A stretch of DNA of 64,000 nt. Origin: Viridibacterium silvisoli. GTDB lineage: Bacteria; Pseudomonadota; Gammaproteobacteria; Burkholderiales; Rhodocyclaceae. Shown here one piece after another: positions 1 to 7,864 of this stretch. Position numbers and translations under genes: made by a program. Below the pieces are notes generated by a model. It made no database searches and was not told where the DNA came from. It saw only the letters and a list, made by a program, of their open reading frames with translations. The DNA lies in the NCBI RefSeq assembly GCF_036017035.1, contig NZ_JAYXHS010000001.1:1798001-1862000 (forward strand), read 5' to 3'. The first letter of the stretch is position 1. Every line of letters begins with the position of its first letter.

Positions 1-264
1 CCGGCCGCCGCCATTGCTGCCCTCAAGACACAGTCGGCGTTGACCGATGAGAAGCTGGAGACGGACAAGCTCAACTGGCTGATCAAGAACCAGATCACCA
101 CGGCAGAATCGCGTGCGGACGGCATGGGCGGCATCCGCACTGCCCGCATGAGCAAGGCCATCGACACGCTGACCGGCGCCTTCGGTTTGCCGGCTAAGCC
201 CAAGGTCGAGGACGTGTTCACCAGCGCCTTCCTGCCTGCGGCGGACATCCGCAAGCTGCCCTGA
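1..264 (+). CDS. ABC transporter substrate-binding protein, C-terminal end (partial)
   Basis: The reading frame is open from the first base and stops at 262-264, leaving 87 C-terminal residues; the start lies before the window. The protein directly precedes a TauC/SsuC-type permease, with one base between stop and start. A matching ATPase closes the operon at 4790-5596. The fragment has the helical, Lys-rich character of the C-terminus of NMT1/TauA-type periplasmic binding proteins, but it shows no signature motif, so the family is inferred mainly from position. In the cell it would bind the substrate of the linked transporter in the periplasm, probably a cyclic amide or pyrimidine-like compound, judging from the hydantoinase next door. 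Confidence 0.7.
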   Translation, partial: PAAAIAALKTQSALTDEKLETDKLNWLIKNQITTAESRADGMGGIRTARMSKAIDTLTGAFGLPAKPKVEDVFTSAFLPAADIRKLP

Positions 265-265
265 C

Positions 266-1066
266 ATGACGACACCTAAAGTCATCAGCAAGGGCTTGAG
301 CGACCGGCAGCAGGAAGCCCTGCTGCCCTGGTTGTTCGTCGGCGCGATGCTCGTGCTGTGGGAGATTGCTTGCATCGGCTTCAAGCTGCCTTCCTTCGTG
401 CTGCCCAGCCCGACCGCGGTGCTGGCCTCGATGCGGCAATGGGGCGGGCCGATCATGCAGAATGCGGGCTTCACCTTGCTGGCGACCCTGTGCGGTTTCG
501 TCATCGCGGTCGTGCTGGGGGGCGCGCTGGGCGTGGCCATCGGCTCCTCGCGCTTCATCTATCGCGGCATGTACCCGGTGCTGATCGGCTTCAACAGCAT
601 CCCCAAGGTGGCTGTCGTGCCGCTGTTCGTCATCTGGTTCGGCGCAGGCATGGTGCCCGCCATCCTCACTGCCTTCCTCGTCTCCTTCTTTCCCATCGCG
701 GTGAATGTGGCAGCGGGTCTGGCCAACGTGGAGCCCGAACTGCTCGACGTGCTGCGCGCACTTGGCGCCTCGCGCTGGGACATCCTGCGCAAGGTGGGCC
801 TGCCACGCACGCTGCCGTATTTTTTCGCCTCGCTGAAGGTGTCGGTCACGCTGGCCTTCGTCGGCGCGATCATCGCCGAGACGGTGGCGGGGCGGAACGG
901 CATCGGCTACCTGATGATGGCGGCCACTTCCAACTTCGATACCGCGCTGGTGTTTGCTGGCCTGACGATGATTTCCATCATGGGCATCATCATGTACGCG
1001 GTGTTTGCCTTCATCGAGAATCGCCTGACGCACTGGGCCCGACGCGAGGGAGGAATGATGTCATGA
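266..1066 (+). CDS. ABC transporter permease, TauC/SsuC (BPD_transp_1) family
   Basis: A 266-residue inner-membrane permease with about six hydrophobic segments. The EAA-type cytoplasmic loop is visible around residues 155-175 (LRALGASRWDILRKVGLPR), the site that docks the ATPase. Length and loop fit the nitrate/sulfonate/taurine (TauC, SsuC) family rather than sugar or peptide permeases. It follows the binding protein by one base and overlaps the hydantoinase start by four bases (ATGA), so the three are translationally coupled. The transported compound is probably the hydantoinase substrate; this is inference from the operon and not visible in the permease itself. Confidence 0.9.
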   Translation: MTTPKVISKGLSDRQQEALLPWLFVGAMLVLWEIACIGFKLPSFVLPSPTAVLASMRQWGGPIMQNAGFTLLATLCGFVIAVVLGGALGVAIGSSRFIYRGMYPVLIGFNSIPKVAVVPLFVIWFGAGMVPAILTAFLVSFFPIAVNVAAGLANVEPELLDVLRALGASRWDILRKVGLPRTLPYFFASLKVSVTLAFVGAIIAETVAGRNGIGYLMMAATSNFDTALVFAGLTMISIMGIIMYAVFAFIENRLTHWARREGGMMS

Positions 1067-2562
1067 GCATCGACACGTCAGACTCATACGAATTCGACAC
1101 CATCATCCGCGGCGGAACGGTGGCAACGGCCTCCGATGTCTTCCGCAGCGACGTAGGCATCCGCGATGGCCGTGTCGTCGCGCTGGGCGAAGGCCTGCGC
1201 GGAGCCAGGCGCGAAATCGACGCGACGGGCAAGTACGTGCTGCCCGGTGGTATCGACGCACATTGCCACCTGGACCAACCCAAGGCCGAAGGCCTCGCCG
1301 CTGCCGGTTCGGTGATGGCCGACGATTTTTTCTCGGGCTCGCGTTCGGCGATCTTCGGCGGCACCACGACCATCGTGCCCTTCGCGGTCCAGCATCGCGG
1401 CACATCGGTCGTCGCTGCGGTCGAGGATTACCACCGCCGCGCCGCCGGCAAGGCCTACTGCGATTATTCCTTTCACCTCATCGTCTCCGACCCGACCGAG
1501 CGCGTGCTCAAGGAAGAGCTGCCGCGCCTGCTGACCGAGGGCTACACCTCGGTGAAGGTGTACATGACTTATGAGGCGATGCGCATTTCCGACCGGCAGA
1601 TTCTCGACGTGCTCGACGTCACGCGCCAGCACGGCGCGCTGGCGATGATCCATGCCGAGAATTTCGAGTGCATCAGCTGGCTCACCGAGAAGCTGGAGGC
1701 GGAGGGCAAGATCGCGCCGCGCTATCACGCCGACTCGCGTCCGCAGGCCGTGGAGCGCGAAGCCACGCACCGCGCGATTGCCTTGTCGGAAGTGGCCGAG
1801 GCGCGCCTGCTGATCGTGCATGTATCGGGTGGCGAAGCAATCAACGAGATCCGCCGTGGCCGCGAACGCGGCGTGCCGATCTTCGCCGAGACCTGCCCGC
1901 AGTATCTGTTCCTGTCGGAAGAGGATCTCGACCAGCCGGACTTCCACGGCGCCAAGTGCATCTGCAGCCCGCCGCCGCGCGACAAGGGCAATCAGGAGAT
2001 CGTCTGGCGCGGTATCGAAGACGGGCTGTTCGACATCTTCTCGTCGGACCACGCGCCTTATCGCTTCGATGAAGACGGCAAACTGCGGCACGGGCGCAAC
2101 GCGCCGTTCCGCAAAGTTGCGAATGGCATACCGGGCCTCGAGACGCGCGCGCCGCTGCTGTTCTCCGAAGGTTTCATGGCTGGCCGCATCGACCTGTGCC
2201 GCTTCGTGGCGCTCAATTCCGCCAATGCGGCCAAGCTCTACGGCCTGTACCCCCGCAAGGGCACGATTGCCATCGGCGCCGATGCCGACATCGCGATTTG
2301 GGATCCCGAGCAGCGCGTGACGATACGCAACGAGATGCTGCATCACAACGTGGATTTCACGCCGTACGAGGGGCGCACCCTGCAGGGCTGGCCGATGACG
2401 GTGATGGTGCGCGGCAGGATCGTGTGCGACTACACCGAGCGCGATGGCGTACTGCAGGGCCAGTTGCATGGCGAGGCGGGTTACGGTGAATTCCTCGCCC
2501 GAGGCAGCAGCGCACGCGACAAGAAAGCTGAAGGACAAACGCTGGAGGCAGCATGGATCTAG
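1063..2562 (+). CDS. Dihydropyrimidinase / D-hydantoinase-type amidohydrolase
   Basis: A 499-residue cyclic-amidohydrolase of the dihydropyrimidinase/hydantoinase family, which hydrolyses the ring amide of dihydropyrimidines, hydantoins or related imides in the cytoplasm. All binuclear-metal ligands are in place: HCH at 67-69, the Lys that becomes carboxylated at 165 (SVKVYMTY), His197 (MIHAEN), His253 (IVHVSGG) and Asp329 (SSDHAPY). The open frame extends far upstream, but ATG 1063 is chosen because it overlaps the permease stop (ATGA) and gives the usual family length. No dihydropyrimidine dehydrogenase or beta-ureidopropionase is present in the window, so the true substrate may not be dihydrouracil. 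An allantoinase is less likely from the motif context. Confidence 0.9.
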   Translation: MSIDTSDSYEFDTIIRGGTVATASDVFRSDVGIRDGRVVALGEGLRGARREIDATGKYVLPGGIDAHCHLDQPKAEGLAAAGSVMADDFFSGSRSAIFGGTTTIVPFAVQHRGTSVVAAVEDYHRRAAGKAYCDYSFHLIVSDPTERVLKEELPRLLTEGYTSVKVYMTYEAMRISDRQILDVLDVTRQHGALAMIHAENFECISWLTEKLEAEGKIAPRYHADSRPQAVEREATHRAIALSEVAEARLLIVHVSGGEAINEIRRGRERGVPIFAETCPQYLFLSEEDLDQPDFHGAKCICSPPPRDKGNQEIVWRGIEDGLFDIFSSDHAPYRFDEDGKLRHGRNAPFRKVANGIPGLETRAPLLFSEGFMAGRIDLCRFVALNSANAAKLYGLYPRKGTIAIGADADIAIWDPEQRVTIRNEMLHHNVDFTPYEGRTLQGWPMTVMVRGRIVCDYTERDGVLQGQLHGEAGYGEFLARGSSARDKKAEGQTLEAAWI

Positions 2563-3341
2563 GCATTGCAGGCAAGCGCGCATTGGTGCTCGGCGGCAAT
2601 CGCGGCATCGGTTTCGGCATTGCGCGTGCGCTGGTGCAGGAGGGTGTGAATGTGGCGATTGCGGCGCGCGACATGCAGCGGCTCGAGCAGGCTGCAGCCG
2701 AACTGCGTGCGGAAGGTGGTGGCGCGGTCGCGTGTTTCAGCGTCGACCTGCGTGACCCCGATGGCCTAGCTGCGTTCGCAGATCGCGTGGCGGAGAGCTT
2801 CGGTGCAATCGACATTCTCGTGAACAACACCGGCGGCCCCGAATACGGCGGCGCCAGCAATCGCGGCAGCGAAGCCTGGCGCGGCAGCTTCGAGGAAATG
2901 GTGATGTCGGTGATCGCCCTGACCGACGCCGTGTTGCCTGGCATGCGCTTGCGTGGCTGGGGACGGGTGCTGACCGTTGTGTCCTCGGGCGTGGTCCAGC
3001 CACTGCCCGTGCTGGGCATTTCGAACAGCTTGCGCGGCGCCTTGCTGGGCTGGTCGAAAACCTTGTCGAGCGAAGTGGCGGCTGAAGGCGTGACCGTGAA
3101 CATCCTCGTGCCGGGCCGCATCGATACGGAGCGCGTACGCCTCACCGATGAGGCTGTTGCCGAGCGCGAAGGCATCACGGCTGATGAAGCGCAGCAGCGC
3201 TCGACCTCGGTGATTCCCCTCAAGCGTTATGGCAGCGTCGAGGAGTTCGGAGCGGTCGCGGCCTTCGTGGCGAGCGAGCGTGCCAGCTACATGACGGGCA
3301 GCATGGTGCGCTGTGATGGCGGCATCATTCGCAGCGTTTGA
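2553..3341 (+). CDS. SDR-family protein lacking the canonical YxxxK
   Basis: A 262-residue short-chain dehydrogenase/reductase fold. The nucleotide-binding glycines are at 14-20 (GGNRGIG) and an NNTGG motif is near 91-95, so NAD(P) binding is expected. The position of the catalytic YxxxK is occupied by SNSLR (157-161), so the Tyr and Lys of the SDR tetrad are both missing. This matches a known atypical subgroup annotated as beta-ketoacyl-ACP-reductase-like. The gene overlaps the end of the hydantoinase by ten bases. In this operon it could act on the product of ring hydrolysis or have a non-catalytic role; the substrate is unknown. Confidence 0.85.
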   Translation: MDLGIAGKRALVLGGNRGIGFGIARALVQEGVNVAIAARDMQRLEQAAAELRAEGGGAVACFSVDLRDPDGLAAFADRVAESFGAIDILVNNTGGPEYGGASNRGSEAWRGSFEEMVMSVIALTDAVLPGMRLRGWGRVLTVVSSGVVQPLPVLGISNSLRGALLGWSKTLSSEVAAEGVTVNILVPGRIDTERVRLTDEAVAEREGITADEAQQRSTSVIPLKRYGSVEEFGAVAAFVASERASYMTGSMVRCDGGIIRSV

Positions 3342-3402
3342 GGCTACTGATGAATGACATTGTGGCGAGGGTGGTATGCATGAAGGGCTCTGAAAGAGAG
3401 CC

Positions 3403-3506
3403 CGTCATCCCGGCGAAGGCCGGGATCCAGTACCGGACGTGCGATCTGGATCCCGGTTCGGGCAAAGCCAGGTTTATCCTGAGCTTGTCGAAGGGCCGGG
3501 ATGACG
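3403..3506. repeat. Composite palindromic repeat (dRS3-like family A variant)
   Basis: The left half carries a GTCATCCCGGCGAAGGCCGG hairpin followed by GATCCAG. The right end reads GCCGGGATGACG, making a long imperfect inverted repeat. In the right half, the expected sequence is interrupted by CCTGAGCTTGTCGAAGG, the core of another common proteobacterial intergenic repeat, so this copy looks chimeric. It lies inside an operon, between the SDR gene and the DUF1445 gene, and ends about 25 bases before the start of the latter. Confidence 0.8.
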
Positions 3507-3530
3507 ATCCTCGTCTGGGGGGCCGCTGAG

Positions 3531-4319
3531 ATGGAGACTCCCGCTCACGCCCTGCGCCAGCGCATCCGCGACAGGACGCATCGCGGCCTGACCACGGGTC
3601 ACGCGCGTGGCTTCGTGCAGGCCAATCTGGTTGTCGTGCCGGCCTGCTATCGCGACGACCTGCTTGGCTTCTGCGAGGCCAATGCGGCGGCTTGTCCCGT
3701 GCTGGGTGTCAGCGAAGTGGGTGACCCCTCCTTGCCGGCGCTCGGCCATGACATCGACGTGCGCACGGACCTGCCGGGCTACCGCATCTATCGCCAGGGC
3801 TGTCTCAGCGATGTCTGCGACGACATCAGGGGGCACTGGGGTGACGATCTGGTGGCTGTCGCCATCGGCTGCTGGTTCTCGATGGAGGAGGCCTTGCTGG
3901 AAGCCGGCGTACGGCTGCGTCATGTCGAACTGGGCATACAGGGGCCGATGTTCCGCAGCAGTCTCGCCACGCGACCGCATGGCGCCTTGCACGGCCCCGT
4001 CGTGGTGTCGATGCGCCCTTTCCAGCGCCACGACGTGGCGCGCGTGCGCGAGGTGACAGGGCGTTTCCCGCGCGTGCATGGCGCGCCCATTCACGAGGGC
4101 GACGCGAGCGCACTGGGCATTGCTGAAATCTCGCTGCCGGACTTCGGTGAGCGCCTGCTGCCGCTCGAAAGCGAGGTCGGCCTGTTCTGGGGTTGTGGCC
4201 TCACGGCCACCTGCGCGCTGCAGAACCTTGGTATCGATTTCATGACCCACGCGCCCGGCAAGATGCTGGTCTGCGACGTGCTTAACCAGTCACTTAGCGA
4301 GCCACTGCAAACTTCCTGA
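3531..4319 (+). CDS. DUF1445 / D-glutamate cyclase-like putative hydro-lyase
   Basis: A 262-residue protein of the YcsI/UPF0317/DUF1445 family (Pfam D-Glu_cyclase). Supporting stretches are ARGFVQANLVVVP near 22-35, IGCWFSMEEAL around 109-119 and HAPGKMLVCD near the C-terminus. The family is often labelled putative hydro-lyase; the mitochondrial member DGLUCY converts 5-oxo-D-proline to D-glutamate. ATG 3531 was chosen over the longer frame from 3501 because it gives the family length and leaves the repeat outside the gene. It sits between SDR and GlcG-like genes in the hydantoinase operon, so it probably processes a lactam or carboxylated intermediate; this is inference. Confidence 0.85.
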   Translation: METPAHALRQRIRDRTHRGLTTGHARGFVQANLVVVPACYRDDLLGFCEANAAACPVLGVSEVGDPSLPALGHDIDVRTDLPGYRIYRQGCLSDVCDDIRGHWGDDLVAVAIGCWFSMEEALLEAGVRLRHVELGIQGPMFRSSLATRPHGALHGPVVVSMRPFQRHDVARVREVTGRFPRVHGAPIHEGDASALGIAEISLPDFGERLLPLESEVGLFWGCGLTATCALQNLGIDFMTHAPGKMLVCDVLNQSLSEPLQTS

Positions 4320-4327
4320 AGGCCATC

Positions 4328-4768
4328 ATGACCGAACCCGTTGCTACCGTGCTGCGCCCACGCCTGACCCACCAGGGCGCCCTGATCCTGCTGCAGGCCG
4401 CCATCCGCAAGGCCGACGAGATGCTGCTGCCGCAATGCATTGCCATCGTCGACGAAGGCGCCAATCTGCTCGCCTTCGTGCGCATGGATGGCGCGAAGCT
4501 CCTGTCCGAACAGCCGACGATGCGCAAGGCGATGACGGCGGCATCCGACCGCGTGCCGACCGGCGACAAGGACGCTGCACTGGGTGACAAGCTGGCCAGC
4601 GCGTCGGACGGCCGCATCGTCAATCTGAAGGGCGGTCTGCCGGTGATTGTCGATGGTCACGTCATCGGCGGCATCGGCGTCGGCTCAGGTACCGGCGAGC
4701 AGGACCGCATCATTGCCAATGCCGCGCTGGCGGCCTTCCCCGGCGCAACGACTTTCGACTATGTGTGA
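4328..4768 (+). CDS. GlcG/HbpS (DUF336) family protein
   Basis: A 146-residue cytoplasmic protein of the GlcG/HbpS-like family. Recognisable stretches are a central CIAIVDEGANLLAFVRMDGA (residues about 37-56) and a Gly-rich end, VIGGIGVGSGTGEQD, near 118-132. Members bind haem or act as accessory proteins in glycolate and diol operons; none has a settled enzymatic role. It begins eight bases after the DUF1445 stop and 21 bases before the ATPase, so it belongs to the same operon. Its presence next to a hydantoinase suggests an accessory or ligand-binding role in the pathway. Confidence 0.85.
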   Translation: MTEPVATVLRPRLTHQGALILLQAAIRKADEMLLPQCIAIVDEGANLLAFVRMDGAKLLSEQPTMRKAMTAASDRVPTGDKDAALGDKLASASDGRIVNLKGGLPVIVDGHVIGGIGVGSGTGEQDRIIANAALAAFPGATTFDYV

Positions 4769-4789
4769 CCTGATCAAGAGAGCCGCATC

Positions 4790-5596
4790 ATGAGCTTTGT
4801 CCGTTTTGAATCCGTCAGCCTGGCCTACGCCGAGGGCGCCCCGCTGGCCATCGAGAATGTCGATCTTGATGTGCAGGAGGGCGAGTTCATCGCCGTGGTC
4901 GGGCCTTCGGGTTGCGGCAAGTCCACGCTGATGAAACTGGTCTCCGGCCTGCGTGCGCCGACTGAGGGCTACGTCTATGCGGGCGGGCGCCAGGTCGGTG
5001 GGCCGCTGAAGATCGTCGGCATGGCCTTCCAGGCTTCCAACCTCCTGCCCTGGCGCACGACGCTGGAGAACGTGATGCTGCCGCTGGAAATTGTCGAGCC
5101 GCATCGCCAGGACCTGCGCGCACGACGTGCGGAGTACGAGGCCGAGGCACGTGCGCTGATCGCCCGCGTCGGTTTGAAAGGCTTCGAGGACAAGTACCCG
5201 TGGGAGCTTTCCGGCGGCATGCAGCAGCGCGCATCGATCTGCCGCGCGCTGATCCACAAGCCGCGATTGTTGATGCTGGATGAGCCCTTTGGCGCGCTCG
5301 ATGCCTTCACGCGCGAAGAGCTCTGGTGCATGTTGCGCGACCTGTGGCAGGAGCAGCCGTTCACTGTCATCCTTGTCACCCACGACTTGCGCGAAGCAGT
5401 GTTCCTCGCCGATACCGTCTATGTGATGAGCAAGCGGCCGGGTCGCATCCTCACGCGTCGGCAGATCGACCTGCCGCGCCCGCGCGAACTCGACGTGACT
5501 TATACCGATGCGTTCTCGTCGCACGTGCACGTGTTGCGCGAGCACATCGGGCGCCTGCGCGAAACGCCCGCACCGGCGCTGGTGACGCCAGGCTGA
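4790..5596 (+). CDS. ABC transporter ATP-binding protein, TauB/SsuB type
   Basis: A 268-residue ATPase. Walker A is GPSGCGKSTL near residues 38-47, the signature is LSGGMQQR near 140, and Walker B with the following D-loop is LLMLDEPFGALDA near 160. The H-loop His is in VTHDLREAVFLAD. The LSGGMQQR signature and the REA motif after the H-loop are typical of nitrate/taurine/sulfonate importers, matching the permease at 266-1066. It energises uptake from the cytoplasmic face. It is the last gene of the operon, separated from its transporter partners by the four metabolic genes. Confidence 0.93.
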   Translation: MSFVRFESVSLAYAEGAPLAIENVDLDVQEGEFIAVVGPSGCGKSTLMKLVSGLRAPTEGYVYAGGRQVGGPLKIVGMAFQASNLLPWRTTLENVMLPLEIVEPHRQDLRARRAEYEAEARALIARVGLKGFEDKYPWELSGGMQQRASICRALIHKPRLLMLDEPFGALDAFTREELWCMLRDLWQEQPFTVILVTHDLREAVFLADTVYVMSKRPGRILTRRQIDLPRPRELDVTYTDAFSSHVHVLREHIGRLRETPAPALVTPG

Positions 5597-5647
5597 CCTG
5601 TCGTCCGACAAAGGCTATGCTGACTCCATTCATCTCGGGAGCGCAGC

Positions 5648-6670
5648 ATGAAAGCCGTTGGATACTCACAGTCATTGCCCGTCGACAACGCCGAAGCACT
5701 GCTCGACATCACCCTGCCGGATCCCGTCGCGACGGGGCGTGACCTGCTGGTGGCAGTCAGCGCCATCGCGGTCAATCCGGTCGATACCAAGGTGCGCAAG
5801 AGCACGGCACCGGCTGCTGGCGAATACAAGGTCCTTGGTTGGGATGCTGTGGGGATCGTGCAGGCCGTAGGCCCCGAGGTGAGCCTTTTTAAACCGGGTG
5901 ACCGCGTCTGGTACGCCGGCTCGATCACGCGCCCCGGCGCCAATAGCCAGTTGCATCTCGTCGATGAGCGCATCGTCGGGCATGCGCCGAAGACGCTGGA
6001 CGACGCCCAGGCAGCGGCGCTGCCGCTGACGGGCCTGACGGCGTGGGAGATGCTGTTCGACCGCCTCGAGGTAAAGCCAGGGCAGTCGTCGGGGAGTGAC
6101 GAGCCAGACGCCGTCCTCATCATCGGCGCGAGTGGTGGCGTGGGCTCCATCATGGTCCAGCTCGCCTGCAAGCTGACCGGGCTCACTGTGATCGGCACCG
6201 CTTCGCGACCCGAGACGCAGGCCTGGGTTCAAGCGCTGGGTGCGCATCATGTCGTCGACCACAGCAAGCCGCTCAGCGAAGAACTCAAACGCATCGGCAT
6301 TCCACAGGTGCGCTACGTGGTGAGCCTGACGCAGACCGATGCGCACTACGCGCAGATCGTCGAGTGTCTGCTGCCGCAAGGCCGCTTCGGGCTCATCGAC
6401 GACCCGGCATCGCTTGATGCGACGAAGCTCAAGCGCAAAGCCATTTCGCTGCACTGGGAGTTGATGTTCACGCGCACCATCTTCCAGACGCCGGACATGA
6501 TCGCGCAGCACCGCATCCTCGAAGAGCTTGCAAGCCTGGTCGACAGCGGCGAGGTCCGCACTACGCTGGGCGAACACTTCGGCACGATCAACGCGGCCAA
6601 CCTGCGGCGCGCGCACGCGTTGCTCGAATCCGGCAAGGCGCGCGGCAAGATCGTGATGGAGGGTTGGTAG
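5648..6670 (+). CDS. Zinc-binding alcohol dehydrogenase family (quinone oxidoreductase-like)
   Basis: A 340-residue medium-chain dehydrogenase/reductase. It has an N-terminal GroES-like domain (AVNPVDTKVR near 38-47) and a Rossmann domain with GASGGVGSIMVQLA near 158-171 for NAD(P)H. The structural and catalytic zinc Cys clusters of classical alcohol dehydrogenases are absent, as in zeta-crystallin/YhdH-type quinone oxidoreductases. The gene starts about 50 bases after the transporter ATPase and may be read through or have its own promoter. There is no evident functional tie to the hydantoinase operon. Confidence 0.88.
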   Translation: MKAVGYSQSLPVDNAEALLDITLPDPVATGRDLLVAVSAIAVNPVDTKVRKSTAPAAGEYKVLGWDAVGIVQAVGPEVSLFKPGDRVWYAGSITRPGANSQLHLVDERIVGHAPKTLDDAQAAALPLTGLTAWEMLFDRLEVKPGQSSGSDEPDAVLIIGASGGVGSIMVQLACKLTGLTVIGTASRPETQAWVQALGAHHVVDHSKPLSEELKRIGIPQVRYVVSLTQTDAHYAQIVECLLPQGRFGLIDDPASLDATKLKRKAISLHWELMFTRTIFQTPDMIAQHRILEELASLVDSGEVRTTLGEHFGTINAANLRRAHALLESGKARGKIVMEGW

Positions 6671-6676
6671 GTATCT

Positions 6677-6792
6677 GTAGGTCGGAACCGGCAAGAGCGG
6701 CGCAGCGCCCCCCGAACATGCACGCGCCCACACCTCACCGTGGCATCTTTTGAAGTGAGGATGTCGGAAGGCGCTTTGCTTTTCCGACCTGC
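6677..6792. repeat. Palindromic repeat family E (GTCGGAA/TTCCGAC)
   Basis: Outer arms AGGTCGGAA (6679-6687) and TTCCGACCT (6782-6790) are perfect inverted repeats. The right half itself folds as GTCGGAA-N12-TTCCGAC (6763-6788). The element occupies most of the gap between the MDR gene and the M48 protease and could also end transcription. The rest of the gap, up to 6933, shows nothing recognisable apart from a purine-rich ribosome site (GGAGG near 6921). Confidence 0.65.
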
Positions 6793-6933
6793 GGGGTGGC
6801 CTGGGAGCGTGACTGAAGCCTCCCTGCGTTATATGAATGTACTTACTACCCCTATGTCTGCTTGAGACCCTGAAGACCGCCGCCTAGTGTGAAGAATGTC
6901 GGCACCGTCCGACGTTCGGGGGAGGGCTGGCTC

Positions 6934-7746
6934 ATGGGGCAATTGCGACGCCTGGCAGGCATGGCGATGGTCGTGGGCGTGCTTGCCTGCGCGGTGGCCA
7001 GTACCGCGTTGCGGGCGGCCCCGGTCTTCGACCTGCAACCCAACCCGCACTGGAAGGCCGAGCTGCGCGTGACCTCGGCCGAGCTGCTCGTGCAGCGCGA
7101 GGCGGAGGCTCGCAAGGCCAACGCCTATGGTTGCGAACAGTACTGCGCACTGCTTGCCGACATCTTCGAGCGTGTCGTGCGGGTCGCGACCTACCAGGTG
7201 CCGGGCGGCGCCGACCATGACTGGCAACTGATCGTCACCCGCATGCCCGGCGAGGAAGCCTGGTCGCTGCCTGACGGGCACGTCTTCATCTCGGAGGATT
7301 TCATTCGGCGTAACAAGCTGGATGCGGAGCAGATCGCCTTCGTCATCGCGCACGAGGTCTCCCATGTCGTGCTCGCCCACGAGGCGGACACGGTCGACAT
7401 CGTGCGTCGCCTCGTGCCCTTTGGCGTCAGTGCGTCGGTGAGTGATGTGTACGCGACGCTGGATTTCGATATGGGCCTGCTGCTGCGCCTGGCACCGATG
7501 ATGTCCGACATGGAGCTCGAAGCCGACCGGACTGGCCTCATGTTCGCCGCGCTGGCGGGCTACGACCCGGACCGTGCCAGCGGCTTCCTGCGCAAGCTCG
7601 CTGCCGGCGAACAACATCAGGCCGTCGTCGCGACCCATCCCGAAGATCCGCGGCGCCTGGCCGAGGCACAACAATTCCTGCCCATCGCACGTCGTCTGTA
7701 CGCACTGCACGACACGCTGGGTTTGCGCGCCGGTAGCACCCGCTAG
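6934..7746 (+). CDS. M48-family metalloprotease, exported
   Basis: A 270-residue zinc protease. The HEVSH zinc site is at residues 140-144 and the third-ligand motif ELEAD at about 194-198. The N-terminus has a basic patch and a hydrophobic stretch (MAMVVGVLACAVAST), consistent with a signal peptide or anchor, so it probably acts in the periplasm like LoiP/BepA/YcaL-type proteases. ATG 6934 follows a GGAGGG ribosome site; an in-frame GTG at 6889 would add 15 residues without a good site. It stands alone between two repeat-bearing gaps. Confidence 0.85.
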   Translation: MGQLRRLAGMAMVVGVLACAVASTALRAAPVFDLQPNPHWKAELRVTSAELLVQREAEARKANAYGCEQYCALLADIFERVVRVATYQVPGGADHDWQLIVTRMPGEEAWSLPDGHVFISEDFIRRNKLDAEQIAFVIAHEVSHVVLAHEADTVDIVRRLVPFGVSASVSDVYATLDFDMGLLLRLAPMMSDMELEADRTGLMFAALAGYDPDRASGFLRKLAAGEQHQAVVATHPEDPRRLAEAQQFLPIARRLYALHDTLGLRAGSTR

Positions 7747-7864
7747 TCTGCCCGCGGCCTTCGGGTCTGCGCATGACAGATATTCATCTTGCGCAACCAA
7801 TGCGTGCCTGCTGCCTGCCACAATAGAAGCATCCCGTGGCAGCACCACGCTCAGGAGTCAGCGC

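Noticed and set aside
1084..2583. Long antisense ORF (499 codons) opposite the hydantoinase gene
   Set aside because: It mirrors the hydantoinase exactly, has His/Arg/Ala-rich low-quality sequence and no family motif; a product of high GC on the opposite strand.
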